Shown: positions 6,518-15,697, counted from the first letter of the stretch. The stretch is 22,742 nt of DNA from Bacteroidia bacterium (GCA_021152555.1 JAGKVE010000032.1:1-22742); one strand, 5' to 3'. The notes: generated by a model from the letters alone, not told the origin. Numbers and translations: made by a program.

Positions 6518-8180
6518 AAAAATAATATTCTCTATGGTGGGTCTGAACAAAAATTTCGGTCCCCAGAAACAAGTACTGAAAAACATCTACCTGAGTTTTT
6601 TCTACGGAGCAAAAATCGGTATCATCGGCCTGAACGGTGCCGGAAAATCAACATTGCTGAAAATTATCGCTGGCATTGAGAAAGAGTATCAAGGCGAAGT
6701 TGTATGGTCTCCCGGCTATAGTGTCGGTTACTTGGAGCAAGACCCCAAACTGGACCCTAACAAGACCGTCCGCGAGGTTGTACAAGAAGGCGTACAGCCG
6801 ATTATGGACATGCTGAAAGAGTACGACGAGATTAATATGGCTTTTGCAGAACCGGATGCCGATTTTGAAAAACTATTAGCGCGTCAAGCGGAGTTGCAGG
6901 ACAAGTTAGACGCCTCCGATGCATGGAATATAGACCAAAAACTTGACCGTGCAATGGATGCTTTGCGTTGCCCGCCTGACGATGCGAATATCACTACACT
7001 TTCCGGAGGCGAGCGGAGACGCGTTGCTCTGTGCCGATTGTTGTTACAACAACCCGATGTTCTGTTATTAGACGAGCCAACGAACCACTTGGATGCAGAA
7101 AGTATCGACTGGCTGGAACAACACTTACAACAATACTCAGGAACGGTTATATGCATTACCCACGACCGCTATTTCCTTGATAATGTAGCAGGATGGATTC
7201 TAGAACTTGACCGCGGCGAAGGTATCCCCTGGAAAGGCAACTACTCAAGTTGGTTGGAACAGAAGACCAACCGCATGGCGCAAGAGGAGAAACAGGCCTC
7301 GAAACGCCGTAAAACGCTTGAACGCGAGTTAGAGTGGATCCGTATGGCTCCTAAAGCCCGCCACGCAAAACAAAAAGCACGTTTGGAATCATACGACCGC
7401 ATGTTGAATGAAGAGCAGAAAGAGCGTGAGGAGAAATTAGAAATATTCATTCCAAATGGCCCGCGTTTAGGCAACAAAGTCATTAATGCTGAAGGCGTGG
7501 CAAAATCGTTTGGCGACAGGTTGCTATTTGAGGATCTCAATTTCATGCTACCGCCAAACGGTATTGTAGGCGTCATCGGTCCGAACGGTGCAGGCAAAAC
7601 AACACTATTCAGGATGATCATCGGCACAGAGAAAGCAGACAAAGGCACTTTTAGTGTCGGTGAGACTGTGAAAATCGGATATGTCGATCAGCAACACGCG
7701 GATATAGACCCAAACAAAAGTGTTTTTGAAACCATCAGTGGCGGCACAGAGTTCATCCGTGTAGCCGGAAGGGAGATTAATGCGCGCGCCTACTTGAGCC
7801 GTTTTAATTTCACAGGAGCGGACCAAGAAAAGAAATGCGGTGTGCTGAGCGGCGGCGAACGGAACAGGCTTCACTTGGCATTGACACTGAAAAGCGAAGC
7901 GAATGTATTACTGCTTGACGAGCCGACAAACGATATCGACGTCAATACGCTCCGCGCATTAGAGGAAGGTCTGGAGAACTTCGCCGGCTGCGCCGTTGTG
8001 ATTAGCCACGACCGTTGGTTCCTCAACCGCATTTGCACCCATATCCTTGCCTACGAAGGCGACGGTAAAGTATTCTGGTTCGAGGGCAGTTACTCGGAAT
8101 ATGAGGAAAATAAGAAAATGCGTCTCGGCGAAGACGCATGCGAGCCTAAGAGGGTTAAATACAGAGGGTTGGTTAATTGA
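6504..8180 (+). CDS. ettA: Energy-dependent translational throttle protein EttA (ABC-F ATPase)
   Basis: EttA is a soluble ABC-F ATPase that binds the ribosomal E site and gates entry into elongation according to the ATP/ADP ratio. From the ATG at 6504 the protein has 558 residues (E. coli 555). It has two ATPase domains: Walker A GLNGAGKST at 42-50 and GPNGAGKTT at 359-367, signatures LSGGE at 166-170 and 448-452, and Walker B DEPTNHLD (190-197) and DEPTNDID (472-479). Between them is the charged P-site tRNA-interaction motif region (about 240-325) with WIRMAPKARHAKQKARLESY. There is no membrane segment. The frame is open to 6396, but that extension lies inside folA and is not similar to EttA; MADDKKIIFSM is the natural N-terminus. 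Confidence 0.95.
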   Translation: MADDKKIIFSMVGLNKNFGPQKQVLKNIYLSFFYGAKIGIIGLNGAGKSTLLKIIAGIEKEYQGEVVWSPGYSVGYLEQDPKLDPNKTVREVVQEGVQPIMDMLKEYDEINMAFAEPDADFEKLLARQAELQDKLDASDAWNIDQKLDRAMDALRCPPDDANITTLSGGERRRVALCRLLLQQPDVLLLDEPTNHLDAESIDWLEQHLQQYSGTVICITHDRYFLDNVAGWILELDRGEGIPWKGNYSSWLEQKTNRMAQEEKQASKRRKTLERELEWIRMAPKARHAKQKARLESYDRMLNEEQKEREEKLEIFIPNGPRLGNKVINAEGVAKSFGDRLLFEDLNFMLPPNGIVGVIGPNGAGKTTLFRMIIGTEKADKGTFSVGETVKIGYVDQQHADIDPNKSVFETISGGTEFIRVAGREINARAYLSRFNFTGADQEKKCGVLSGGERNRLHLALTLKSEANVLLLDEPTNDIDVNTLRALEEGLENFAGCAVVISHDRWFLNRICTHILAYEGDGKVFWFEGSYSEYEENKKMRLGEDACEPKRVKYRGLVN

Positions 8181-8204
8181 ATATTGGAGTTTGAGAAATA
8201 AAAA

Positions 8205-9083
8205 GTGTTTCGTAGAGTAAGTACATATATCCGGCAGCGGGACTTATTGGCACGCAATAAACCAGTGCTGGTAGCTATAAGCGGTGGAGCAGACAGCGTA
8301 GCGCTATTAGACGTTCTGCATCGCGCGGGTTACACTTGTATTGCGGCACATTGTAATTTTCACCTTCGCGGCACAGAAAGTGACCGTGACGAAGCTTTTG
8401 TACGTGAGCTATGCGCGACTATGGGTGTGAGTTTAGAAGTCGCCCAGTTCAACACCATCTCCTATGCAAAGGAAAAAGGTATCGGCATTGAGCAAGCAGC
8501 AAGAGACTTGCGGTACGCATGGTTTGATGAAGTGGCACAGCTGAGAAAATGCCAGGCGGTAGTTGTTGCCCATCATCAGAACGATCAAGCAGAGACCTTA
8601 TTGCTGAATCTCAAACGCGGTACAGGGTTGCGCGGTTTAGCCGGTATGCGTCCGAAAAGCAACAACCCAGTGGTTCCCGACGGCGTACCCATTGTACGCC
8701 CGTTGCTATGTACCACGCGGGATTACATTGAGCACTACCTGCGCGACAAACGCGGGTTGAAATGGGTAAACGATAGTACTAACAAAGACTTGACAATCAG
8801 CAGAAATGCTATCCGCGAGCAACTGAAGAGTTACACAAAATCCGAGATTGAGCATATTGCTCGCACAGCTGAGTATATACAAGGATATGTAGATATTTTA
8901 GACGGCAAAGACACACGCGAAGCTGGTATAGCACGGCTCTATGAGGAAACGCGTGCGTACGGTTTTGCTGAAACAGATAAAATTTATGATGCGTTGCAAC
9001 GCGGCGAAGGCGGGAAAATATTCCGTTCAAAGACTCACGAAGCAACAATAAAAAAGAGAAAATTATGCGTCACTTCGGTATAA
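8205..9083 (+). CDS. tilS: tRNA(Ile)-lysidine synthase, short form
   Basis: TilS attaches lysine to the wobble cytidine of tRNA-Ile(CAU), changing its decoding to AUA. The PP-loop SGGADS is at residues 26-31, followed by HCNFHLRGTESDRDE, VAHHQNDQAETLLLNL and RGTGLRGLAGM, all typical of the N-terminal domain. The protein has only 292 residues, whereas Bacteroidota TilS is usually well over 400. The C-terminal part keeps YGFAETDKIYDALQRGEGGKIF, which resembles the middle of longer TilS, but the separate C-terminal domain is absent and the middle is shortened. It begins with GTG (8205), with no better start nearby. Its last 19 nt overlap aroE. It is probably functional, since short TilS exist in other bacteria and the catalytic domain is intact. 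Confidence 0.9.
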   Translation: MFRRVSTYIRQRDLLARNKPVLVAISGGADSVALLDVLHRAGYTCIAAHCNFHLRGTESDRDEAFVRELCATMGVSLEVAQFNTISYAKEKGIGIEQAARDLRYAWFDEVAQLRKCQAVVVAHHQNDQAETLLLNLKRGTGLRGLAGMRPKSNNPVVPDGVPIVRPLLCTTRDYIEHYLRDKRGLKWVNDSTNKDLTISRNAIREQLKSYTKSEIEHIARTAEYIQGYVDILDGKDTREAGIARLYEETRAYGFAETDKIYDALQRGEGGKIFRSKTHEATIKKRKLCVTSV

Positions 9084-9778
9084 TCGGGTTTCCGTTATTG
9101 CACTCTTTCTCCGCCAAATATTTCTCGGAGAAGTTTGCGAATGAACACATAGATGCAGAATATAGCCTATATCCTATTGAGGAGAACCATTTGCAGGAAG
9201 AAGCGAAACGATTATTTGCGTCTCTGGACGGAATGAATGTCACAATGCCTTACAAGCAGACCATTATTCCATACCTGGACAGTCTGGATGACACTGCGCA
9301 AGCTGTCGGAGCAGTCAATGTAGTACATCAGCACATTGGTTATAACACAGACTGCTTGGGATTCATGGAGTCAATAAAGCCTTTGTTACGCCCGTACGAC
9401 CGGAAAGCATTGGTTTTAGGGACTGGCGGAGCGTCAAAAGCAGTATGCTACGGGCTGAGACAATCGGATATTGAGCCGACGCTCGTCAGTCGTACTCCGC
9501 ATTCAGGCATGCTTGGTTATGAGGACTTGACAAAGGACATAATGGAAACTCATACGATAATAGTAAACTGCACACCATTGGGGATGCTGCCGAAAATTGA
9601 TACCTGCCCCCCCATACCGTACGAAGCAATTACGGCACGCCATTTGTTGTTTGACTGCGTATATAACCCGGAAGAGACCTTGTTTCTCCGCAAGGGGAAA
9701 GAACAAGGAGCAATGACCCAGAACGGCATGGGTATGCTCATCGGGCAAGCGAAAGCCGCTTGGAAAATCTGGAATTGA
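9065..9778 (+). CDS. aroE: Shikimate dehydrogenase
   Basis: AroE reduces 3-dehydroshikimate to shikimate with NADPH in aromatic amino acid synthesis. The 237-residue protein has the shikimate-binding serines 14 and 16 (LLHSFSA), NVTMPYK with the catalytic Lys64, NTD with Asp96, the nucleotide-binding turn GTGGASKA (119-126), VNCTPLGM, and the C-terminal NGMGMLIGQA block. It is shorter than E. coli AroE (272), as is common in Bacteroidota. It starts inside the end of tilS, so coupling is likely. A run of seven C at 9607-9613 is a possible slippage or sequencing-error site, but the frame is intact across it. Confidence 0.95.
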   Translation: MRHFGIIGFPLLHSFSAKYFSEKFANEHIDAEYSLYPIEENHLQEEAKRLFASLDGMNVTMPYKQTIIPYLDSLDDTAQAVGAVNVVHQHIGYNTDCLGFMESIKPLLRPYDRKALVLGTGGASKAVCYGLRQSDIEPTLVSRTPHSGMLGYEDLTKDIMETHTIIVNCTPLGMLPKIDTCPPIPYEAITARHLLFDCVYNPEETLFLRKGKEQGAMTQNGMGMLIGQAKAAWKIWN

Positions 9779-9798
9779 GGATAAAAGTAGAGACATAT

Positions 9799-10860
9799 AT
9801 GAAACGATTATTTATGATGCTCGCAGGAGCAATGATAGTATGCACGCTTAGCGCGCAAGTAGTGGAACAAGGGGAAGGAGCGATGGTGTATTACAGTCCG
9901 AAGACCGCCATTTCGCTGGACTTCACATACACCATCGAGACGCATGAAACCGGCATCTACGCCAAATATGCAGAGAGTATGCTCGGCATTAAAGAAGCAG
10001 AACGCGAGAACACAACTCTCTATACACTAACAGATGTACACATCGGCACAGCAACTACTACCGATTACTCACGCCCGCATAAAATTACTGCGGACGCTAC
10101 GGTGCCTATGCTTCTCACAATCAATGAGAAAGGCCTATTGGTCGGCTATAATTTACCATATGAAGCAAAGACCAAACCCGCTCCGCGCAAAACAGCGGAT
10201 AACGCCAACGACCTTTCCAGACGAATCGGCAAAGCAGCTCCTTTCACAGAGGAAGTTATAAAAGCTGCTACCCCACAGGCTCAAGCCAAAGCTGTAGCAG
10301 ATCAGATTATGCACATCCGTGAGACACGTATGTATCTGTTAAGCGGTGAAGTGGAGCATGCCCCCGCTGATGGCACAGCGATGAAATATGTGCTTGATGA
10401 ACTTAGCAGACAGGAACGTCAACTGACAGAACTATTCGTTGGGAAAACGAGCAAACGCACCGAGCACAAACGTATTCAAATTGAGCCGGAAAGCCAAATC
10501 GAGCAAAAGCAGCATTGGTTCTTTTCCGAAGAAAACGGGTTTACAACACCTGAAAACATTGATGCAGACACTATTACTATGCGTCTGATGTTACACCCGC
10601 AAAAGTTCGTTGCCTGCAATTCAAACGCTAAAGAGTCAAAAAAGAAAAAAGGCGCAGAGATGTCCCAAATCGTATATAACCTGCCAGGCAATGGAGATAT
10701 TGAGGTTATATTCAAAGGGCATACATTAGCAAAACGGACTGTACCTCTTGCGCAATTAGGCATTGATGTGCCGCTCTCTAAAGACATATTCTCGGGCGCG
10801 GCTCTGCCGATTATTGTATTTAGCGAGAAAACAGGAAATATCGTATCCATTTCAAAATGA
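9799..10860 (+). CDS. DUF4831 family exported protein
   Basis: The 353-residue product begins with a clear signal peptide (MKRLFMMLAGAMIVCTLSA, cleavage before QVVEQ), so it is exported. The remainder (YSPKTAISLDFTYTIETHETGIYAKYAESMLG, then VPMLLTINEKGLLVGYN) fits the DUF4831 family, known in Bacteroidota without an assigned function. A lysine-rich patch lies near residue 290. The ATG at 9799 is preferred: the frame is open to 9760, but the extra 13 residues lie in the end of aroE and would sit in front of the signal peptide. Its stop overlaps the porD ATG as ATGA, so the two are almost certainly co-translated. That makes a link to type IX secretion possible, on context only. Confidence 0.75.
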   Translation: MKRLFMMLAGAMIVCTLSAQVVEQGEGAMVYYSPKTAISLDFTYTIETHETGIYAKYAESMLGIKEAERENTTLYTLTDVHIGTATTTDYSRPHKITADATVPMLLTINEKGLLVGYNLPYEAKTKPAPRKTADNANDLSRRIGKAAPFTEEVIKAATPQAQAKAVADQIMHIRETRMYLLSGEVEHAPADGTAMKYVLDELSRQERQLTELFVGKTSKRTEHKRIQIEPESQIEQKQHWFFSEENGFTTPENIDADTITMRLMLHPQKFVACNSNAKESKKKKGAEMSQIVYNLPGNGDIEVIFKGHTLAKRTVPLAQLGIDVPLSKDIFSGAALPIIVFSEKTGNIVSISK

Positions 10861-11759
10861 GAAAGTTATTTGTAGTTTTGGCTTTGGTGACTGCTGTCTG
10901 TGCAAATGCGCAGGAGATCAACTGCACTGTGACTGTCAATTCCGATCAAATTGAAGGTTCCAACAAACAAGTATTTACGACTCTCAAAACAGCGATTGAG
11001 GAATACATGAACCATAACCGTTGGAGCAACATGAGTTATGCCGAACAAGAGAAAATAGAATGCAACATGCTCATCGTAGTCAAATCTGTTACCGACAACA
11101 TGTACACATGTGAGATGACACTACAAAGCCGCCGTCCCGTGTATGGAACAACTTACACCACCCCACTGCTGAATTTCAAAGATAACGCCTTCAATTTCAC
11201 ATACCAGGAGTTTGACCGCATAGAGTATCAGCAGAACCAATTCACAACTAATTTGACGGCGATGCTTGCATATTACTGTTACCTCATTATCGGGCATGAC
11301 CAAGACAGTTTTCAACGATTGGGTGGCACTCCGTTCTTTCAGGCATGCGAAGAAATTGTAAATGCCTGTCAATCAGCAAGCATGGACAACTTGGAACAGA
11401 AAGGATGGCTGGCGTTCGACAGCAACAGAAACCGTTACGCACTGATTAATAATCTCCTGGACGAGGCTTTCAAGAAATACCGCAACTATTATTATGAATA
11501 TCACCGTTTAGGCCTGGACGAGATGAGCAGCAATGTGACAAACGGAAGAGCACGAATAGCAGAAGGGTTACCTGTTCTTAAAGAGGCATACCGTGCACGG
11601 CCGGCCACATACGTCATCAATACATTTTTAGACGCCAAAGCCGATGAATTAGTAGACCTATTCTCAAAAGGAACTGATAAAGAAAAAAAAGATGTGTATG
11701 ACCTGCTTATGGACATTGACCCTACGCGGCAAAACACATACGAGCGGATTAACCAATAA
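10857..11759 (+). CDS. porD: PorD-type type IX secretion protein (DUF4835)
   Basis: This 300-residue protein starts with a signal peptide (MRKLFVVLALVTAVCANA, cleavage before QEINC). It matches the DUF4835/PorD family, with QEINCTVTVNSDQIEGSNKQVF near the mature N-terminus, the YQEFDRIEYQQNQFTTNLTAMLAYY block in the middle, and a helical C-terminal half with WLAFDSNRNRYALINNLLDE. PorD is required for type IX secretion in Porphyromonas, though its biochemical role is not well defined. Location just before recN is the usual arrangement in Bacteroidota and supports the call. It starts at the ATGA shared with the DUF4831 gene. Confidence 0.8.
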   Translation: MRKLFVVLALVTAVCANAQEINCTVTVNSDQIEGSNKQVFTTLKTAIEEYMNHNRWSNMSYAEQEKIECNMLIVVKSVTDNMYTCEMTLQSRRPVYGTTYTTPLLNFKDNAFNFTYQEFDRIEYQQNQFTTNLTAMLAYYCYLIIGHDQDSFQRLGGTPFFQACEEIVNACQSASMDNLEQKGWLAFDSNRNRYALINNLLDEAFKKYRNYYYEYHRLGLDEMSSNVTNGRARIAEGLPVLKEAYRARPATYVINTFLDAKADELVDLFSKGTDKEKKDVYDLLMDIDPTRQNTYERINQ

Positions 11760-11762
11760 TAT

Positions 11763-13340
11763 ATGTTAAAACATCTTCACATACAGAATTATGCACTGAT
11801 AAGCCGGTTGGATATTGATTTCGGCGAAGGCTTCTCTGTATTAACTGGCGAAACGGGTGCCGGAAAAAGTATTATATTAGGAGCTTTGGCACTTGTGCTC
11901 GGAGCCCGATCAGACAGCAAAGCCATTACCGACGGAGCAGACAAATGTATCATAGAAGCAGAGTTTGACGAGGGGATTATACGGCGCGAACTATACGCTA
12001 ATGGGAAAAGCCGCTCATTTGTTGATGACAGTGTTGTCACATTGCAAGAACTGAAAGCGTTGGCGAACCGTCTCATTGACATTCATTCACAACATGCCAA
12101 CCTGCTAATAGAAAACGCAGATTTTCAGTTGGAAGTAGTGGATGCTATCGCCAATAATGAAATGGAGAAAAGTGATTATACTGCACACTATGAACAATAT
12201 CTGGCAGCGGTTGACGCATTGCATAAACTGCAATCCTTGGCAAAAAAGAGCCTGCAAGATGCTGATTATATCCAGTACCGACACAAACAACTTGACGAGG
12301 CGCATTTGCAGTCCGACGAACTGGAAGAGTTAGAGAAAGAACAGTACCAACTAAGCCATGCGGAAGATATACGCACAGCCCTTCAAACAGCAGTGGAAGC
12401 GCTGAACGGAGAGCAAGGAAGCGCTATCGAAGCATTACGTGCCTGCCGGATTGATGATGCGGCACCTGAGTTGCAGGAACGGATTGAAAGCGCACGAATT
12501 GAACTGCAAGATATTGCAGAAGAAGCCGAACGTAAGTTAAATCATACGGAAATGGACCCCGAACGGCTTGCATGGGTTGAGGAACGTATGAGTTTGCTCA
12601 ACGAGCTGCTGCATAAATTCAGTGCGGAGAATATAGACGAACTGATTTCAACGCGCGATGAGTTGGCGGAACAAGTGAACAGACTTGACAGTTTTGACTT
12701 TGATATTGAACAAGCACAAAAAGAAGTAAATGTTCAAAAAGAGATACTCGTCAAATCGGCCCAAGTACTGACCAAAAGCAGGAACGCCGTTGTACCACAG
12801 ATTTGCGAAAGACTGACAGATGGGCTAAAACGATTAGGTGTTGCACATGCTAAAGTAGAAATCCCTATTACTGCTACGCCAGACTTCACACCTGCTGGCT
12901 GTGACGAAGTACAGATGCTATTTGCAGCCAACCTCAACCAGAGTCTGCGCCCCGTCAGTGAAGTGGCATCAGGAGGAGAGATTAGCAGATTGATGCTGTG
13001 CGTCAAAGCACTCATAGCATCAACCAAAGGACTGCCAACCATCATCTTTGATGAAATCGATACAGGTGTAAGCGGTAATATAGCCACACAGATGGCAGCA
13101 ATCATGCGTGAGATGGCTGCAACACGCCAAATCATAGCCATTACCCACCTGCCACAGATTGCTGCACTCGGACAAACCCATTACAAAGTTTATAAAGCCG
13201 ACACAACCACCCGTACGGAAACCCATATCAGTCGTCTGACAGACGACGAGCGAATAATGGAAATAGCCTCTATGTTGAGCGGAAATAATCCTTCACAAGA
13301 GGCAGTCGCAAATGCCAAACAACTATTATGCTGCCGTTAG
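11763..13340 (+). CDS. recN: DNA repair protein RecN
   Basis: RecN is an SMC-like ATPase that holds broken DNA ends or sister chromatids together during double-strand break repair. The 525-residue protein has Walker A GETGAGKS (29-36), a central charged coiled-coil region of about 150-340, the ABC signature VASGGE (401-406), and Walker B IIFDEIDTG (Asp430, Glu431). It is somewhat shorter than E. coli RecN (553), consistent with a shorter coil. It starts 3 nt after porD, and its last 13 nt overlap rarA. Confidence 0.96.
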   Translation: MLKHLHIQNYALISRLDIDFGEGFSVLTGETGAGKSIILGALALVLGARSDSKAITDGADKCIIEAEFDEGIIRRELYANGKSRSFVDDSVVTLQELKALANRLIDIHSQHANLLIENADFQLEVVDAIANNEMEKSDYTAHYEQYLAAVDALHKLQSLAKKSLQDADYIQYRHKQLDEAHLQSDELEELEKEQYQLSHAEDIRTALQTAVEALNGEQGSAIEALRACRIDDAAPELQERIESARIELQDIAEEAERKLNHTEMDPERLAWVEERMSLLNELLHKFSAENIDELISTRDELAEQVNRLDSFDFDIEQAQKEVNVQKEILVKSAQVLTKSRNAVVPQICERLTDGLKRLGVAHAKVEIPITATPDFTPAGCDEVQMLFAANLNQSLRPVSEVASGGEISRLMLCVKALIASTKGLPTIIFDEIDTGVSGNIATQMAAIMREMAATRQIIAITHLPQIAALGQTHYKVYKADTTTRTETHISRLTDDERIMEIASMLSGNNPSQEAVANAKQLLCCR

Positions 13341-14608
13341 CAGAACGAATGCGTCCAAAGACGCTGGATGAATACATAGGCCAGAAACATCTGGTCGGCG
13401 AAGGGGCAATCCTTCGCCAGATGATTGAAAGCGGGAATATCGCCAGTTTTATTCTTTGGGGACCTCCGGGTGTCGGGAAAACGACTCTGGCGCGAATTAT
13501 TGCTCACCAGTTGCAACGGCCGTTCTATACGCTGAGCGCCGTTACCAGTGGTGTGAAAGAAGTGCGCGATGTCATTGATAAAGCAAAACGCACAGCTGCG
13601 ATGAACAGCGGCTTATTCACTCCCGCCGACGGTAGAAGTCCTATTCTCTTCATTGATGAGATTCACCGTTTCTCCAAATCGCAGCAAGACAGTCTTTTAG
13701 GGGCTGTGGAAGAAGGAACAATCACACTCATTGGCGCTACAACAGAAAACCCGAGTTTTGAGGTTATCACTCCGCTTCTCAGCCGATGCCAAGTATATGT
13801 ACTGAAATCCTTAGAAAAAGCCGATTTGCTGGAGTTATTGCAACGCACACTCACAAAAGATGAATATATCCGCTCGCTTGGGCTCGAAATAAAAGAAACA
13901 GAATCAATTCTGCGATACAGTGGAGGAGATGCCCGCAAACTGCTTAATATCATAGAGTTAGTGAGCAACAGCGGCGAAAAAATCATCGACAACGAGACCG
14001 TTACCAAACAATTGCAGCAGAACCCCGTGGCGTATGACAAAGACGGCGAGATGCACTATGATATTATTTCCGCCTATATCAAATCCATCCGCGGCAGTGA
14101 CCCTGATGCCGCCATTTACTGGTTGGCACGCATGATTGAGGGGGGCGAGGACCCGAAATTCATCGCTCGCCGTTTAGTTATATCGGCAAGCGAAGACATT
14201 GGGCTGGCAAACCCGAATGCCATGCTTATTGCAAACGCTTGTTTTGACGTGCTGACAAAAATCGGTTGGCCTGAAGGACGGATTCCCCTCGCGGAGGCAA
14301 CCATTTATCTTGCCACGAGTCCCAAAAGCAATTCGGGGATATTAGCCATAGATGAAGCGCTGCGAAAGGTCAAAGAGACCGGAAACCTGCCCGTCCCGTT
14401 ACACCTGAGGAATGCGCCGACACAACTGATGAAAGAACTCGGATATTCAGACGGCTACAAATATGCGCACGACTACCCTAACCATTTTGTCAAGCAGCAG
14501 TTCATGCCCGACGAGATACAAGGAACGACATTCTGGCAGGCACAAGGAAGTGCACAAGAACAAAAAATGGCGGAATGGATGAAACACTTGTGGGAAAAGG
14601 AAAATTGA
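13328..14608 (+). CDS. rarA: Replication-associated recombination protein A (AAA+ ATPase)
   Basis: RarA (MgsA) is a tetrameric clamp-loader-like AAA+ ATPase acting at stalled replication forks. The 426-residue protein begins with LAERMRPKTLDEYIGQKHL, typical of the family, then Walker A GPPGVGKTT (45-53), Walker B ILFIDEIHRF (Asp110, Glu111), sensor ATTENPS, and a C-terminal half with MIEGGEDPKFIARRLVISASEDIG and YKYAHDYPNHFVKQQFMPD. Length and motifs are normal. Its start lies inside the end of recN, so the two repair genes are probably coupled; hemW follows 3 nt after its stop. Confidence 0.96.
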   Translation: MLPLAERMRPKTLDEYIGQKHLVGEGAILRQMIESGNIASFILWGPPGVGKTTLARIIAHQLQRPFYTLSAVTSGVKEVRDVIDKAKRTAAMNSGLFTPADGRSPILFIDEIHRFSKSQQDSLLGAVEEGTITLIGATTENPSFEVITPLLSRCQVYVLKSLEKADLLELLQRTLTKDEYIRSLGLEIKETESILRYSGGDARKLLNIIELVSNSGEKIIDNETVTKQLQQNPVAYDKDGEMHYDIISAYIKSIRGSDPDAAIYWLARMIEGGEDPKFIARRLVISASEDIGLANPNAMLIANACFDVLTKIGWPEGRIPLAEATIYLATSPKSNSGILAIDEALRKVKETGNLPVPLHLRNAPTQLMKELGYSDGYKYAHDYPNHFVKQQFMPDEIQGTTFWQAQGSAQEQKMAEWMKHLWEKEN

Positions 14609-14611
14609 GAA

Positions 14612-15697
14612 TTGGCTGGATTATACGTACATATTCCGTTTTGTAAGAAACGTTGCCTGTACTGCGATTTTTACTCCACAACGTTGCTGGAGCGCCGCGC
14701 GGAATATATAGAGGCCGTACTACGGGAAATAACCGAGCGCAAGAGTGAAACGGACGAGCCAATACGTACTATTTACCTCGGCGGAGGGACGCCAAGTACA
14801 TTGCCTGCGAATGACATAGCGCGCATTTTAGCAGCCATCGGAATGCAAGAGGCTGAAGAGATAACAATGGAACTCAACCCCGGTGATGCTACTGCAGGTT
14901 ACCTGCAAGACCTAAAAAATGCCGGTATCAACAGGCTCTCTATCGGCATTCAGTCGTTTCAGGACCATTTGTTGCGAACCATCGGGCGGAGGCATAACGC
15001 ACAAGAAGCAATCGAGGCCGTTCATATGGCGCAAAAAGCAGGATTCGACAACTTGTCTATTGACCTCATCTACGCACTTCCAGGGCAGACAATGAGACAA
15101 TGGGAAGAAGATATTGAAACTGCGTTAAGCCTTGATATACAGCACATATCATGTTACGGCTTAATATATGAAGAGGGCACTGCACTCACCCACATGATGG
15201 AAAAAGGAGAGATTGAGTCCATTGACGAAGATATAGAAAACGAAATGTACGATTACTTATGCAATCGGCTCAAAAAAGCGGGTTTTGAACATTACGAAGT
15301 AAGCAATTTCGCCCTACCGGGATTTGAGTCAAAGCACAACAGTAGCTATTGGGATGGCACACCATACATAGGTATAGGCGCAGGTGCGCATAGTTATCTG
15401 CCACCTGTGAGGAGTTGGAACATAAACGATCTTAATGCCTATATCCATGGCATCAAAAGAGGGACCCCGGAACGCGGACAAGAGGTTCTGACTGAGATCG
15501 ATTTGTATAACGAACGTGTCATGTTAGGGCTACGAACCTCAAAAGGATGTATGCTTTCACCGTCGGTTGACCGTCGGTTGACCGTCGGGAATTACTCGAA
15601 AACGGGGCTATTAAGAGAAGAGAAAGACGGTCGCGTGGTGGCAACCCTAAAAGGGATTCATGTTTTGAACAGAATAATTGAAGATTTGATGATATGA
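14612..15697 (+). CDS. hemW: Heme chaperone HemW (radical SAM, coproporphyrinogen oxidase-like)
   Basis: HemW is a radical SAM protein related to HemN that binds and delivers heme. The 361-residue product opens with MAGLYVHIPFCKKRCLYCDF, where Cys11, Cys15 and Cys18 form the CX3CX2C cluster site, followed by GGGTPS near residue 57, ELNPGD, SIGIQSFQDHLLRTIGR and DLIYALPGQT. The start is TTG at 14612. The stop of rarA is in the same frame just upstream (14606-14608), so no earlier start is possible, and MAGLYVHIPFC is the expected N-terminus. The C-terminal domain contains an 11-bp tandem repeat (15560-15589) and appears about ten residues shorter there than usual. The stop overlaps the next ATG as ATGA. 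Confidence 0.92.
   Translation: MAGLYVHIPFCKKRCLYCDFYSTTLLERRAEYIEAVLREITERKSETDEPIRTIYLGGGTPSTLPANDIARILAAIGMQEAEEITMELNPGDATAGYLQDLKNAGINRLSIGIQSFQDHLLRTIGRRHNAQEAIEAVHMAQKAGFDNLSIDLIYALPGQTMRQWEEDIETALSLDIQHISCYGLIYEEGTALTHMMEKGEIESIDEDIENEMYDYLCNRLKKAGFEHYEVSNFALPGFESKHNSSYWDGTPYIGIGAGAHSYLPPVRSWNINDLNAYIHGIKRGTPERGQEVLTEIDLYNERVMLGLRTSKGCMLSPSVDRRLTVGNYSKTGLLREEKDGRVVATLKGIHVLNRIIEDLMI
15560..15589 (+). repeat. 11-bp tandem repeat, about 2.7 copies, inside hemW
   Basis: The unit CCGTCGGTTGA occurs at 15560-15570 and 15571-15581, and its first eight bases recur at 15582-15589. Because 11 is not a multiple of 3, each copy is read in a different frame (PSVD, RRLT, VGN). Gain or loss of one copy would shift the reading frame of the last roughly 40 residues of HemW. 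Confidence 0.9.

Noticed and set aside
9760..9798. Upstream extension of the DUF4831 frame
   Set aside because: It covers the end of aroE and would place 13 extra residues before a complete signal peptide.
10866..10880. TAGTTTTG in the start of porD matching the -7 promoter consensus
   Set aside because: It lies within coding sequence, and no TTG or TTTG sits at the required distance upstream.
12734..13141. 135-residue open frame on the - strand inside recN
   Set aside because: It is antisense to conserved RecN motifs, has no recognisable domain or export signal, and is explained by the codon bias of recN. The same applies to other long - strand frames such as 7241-7648 in ettA and 17419-17874 in the PBP gene.
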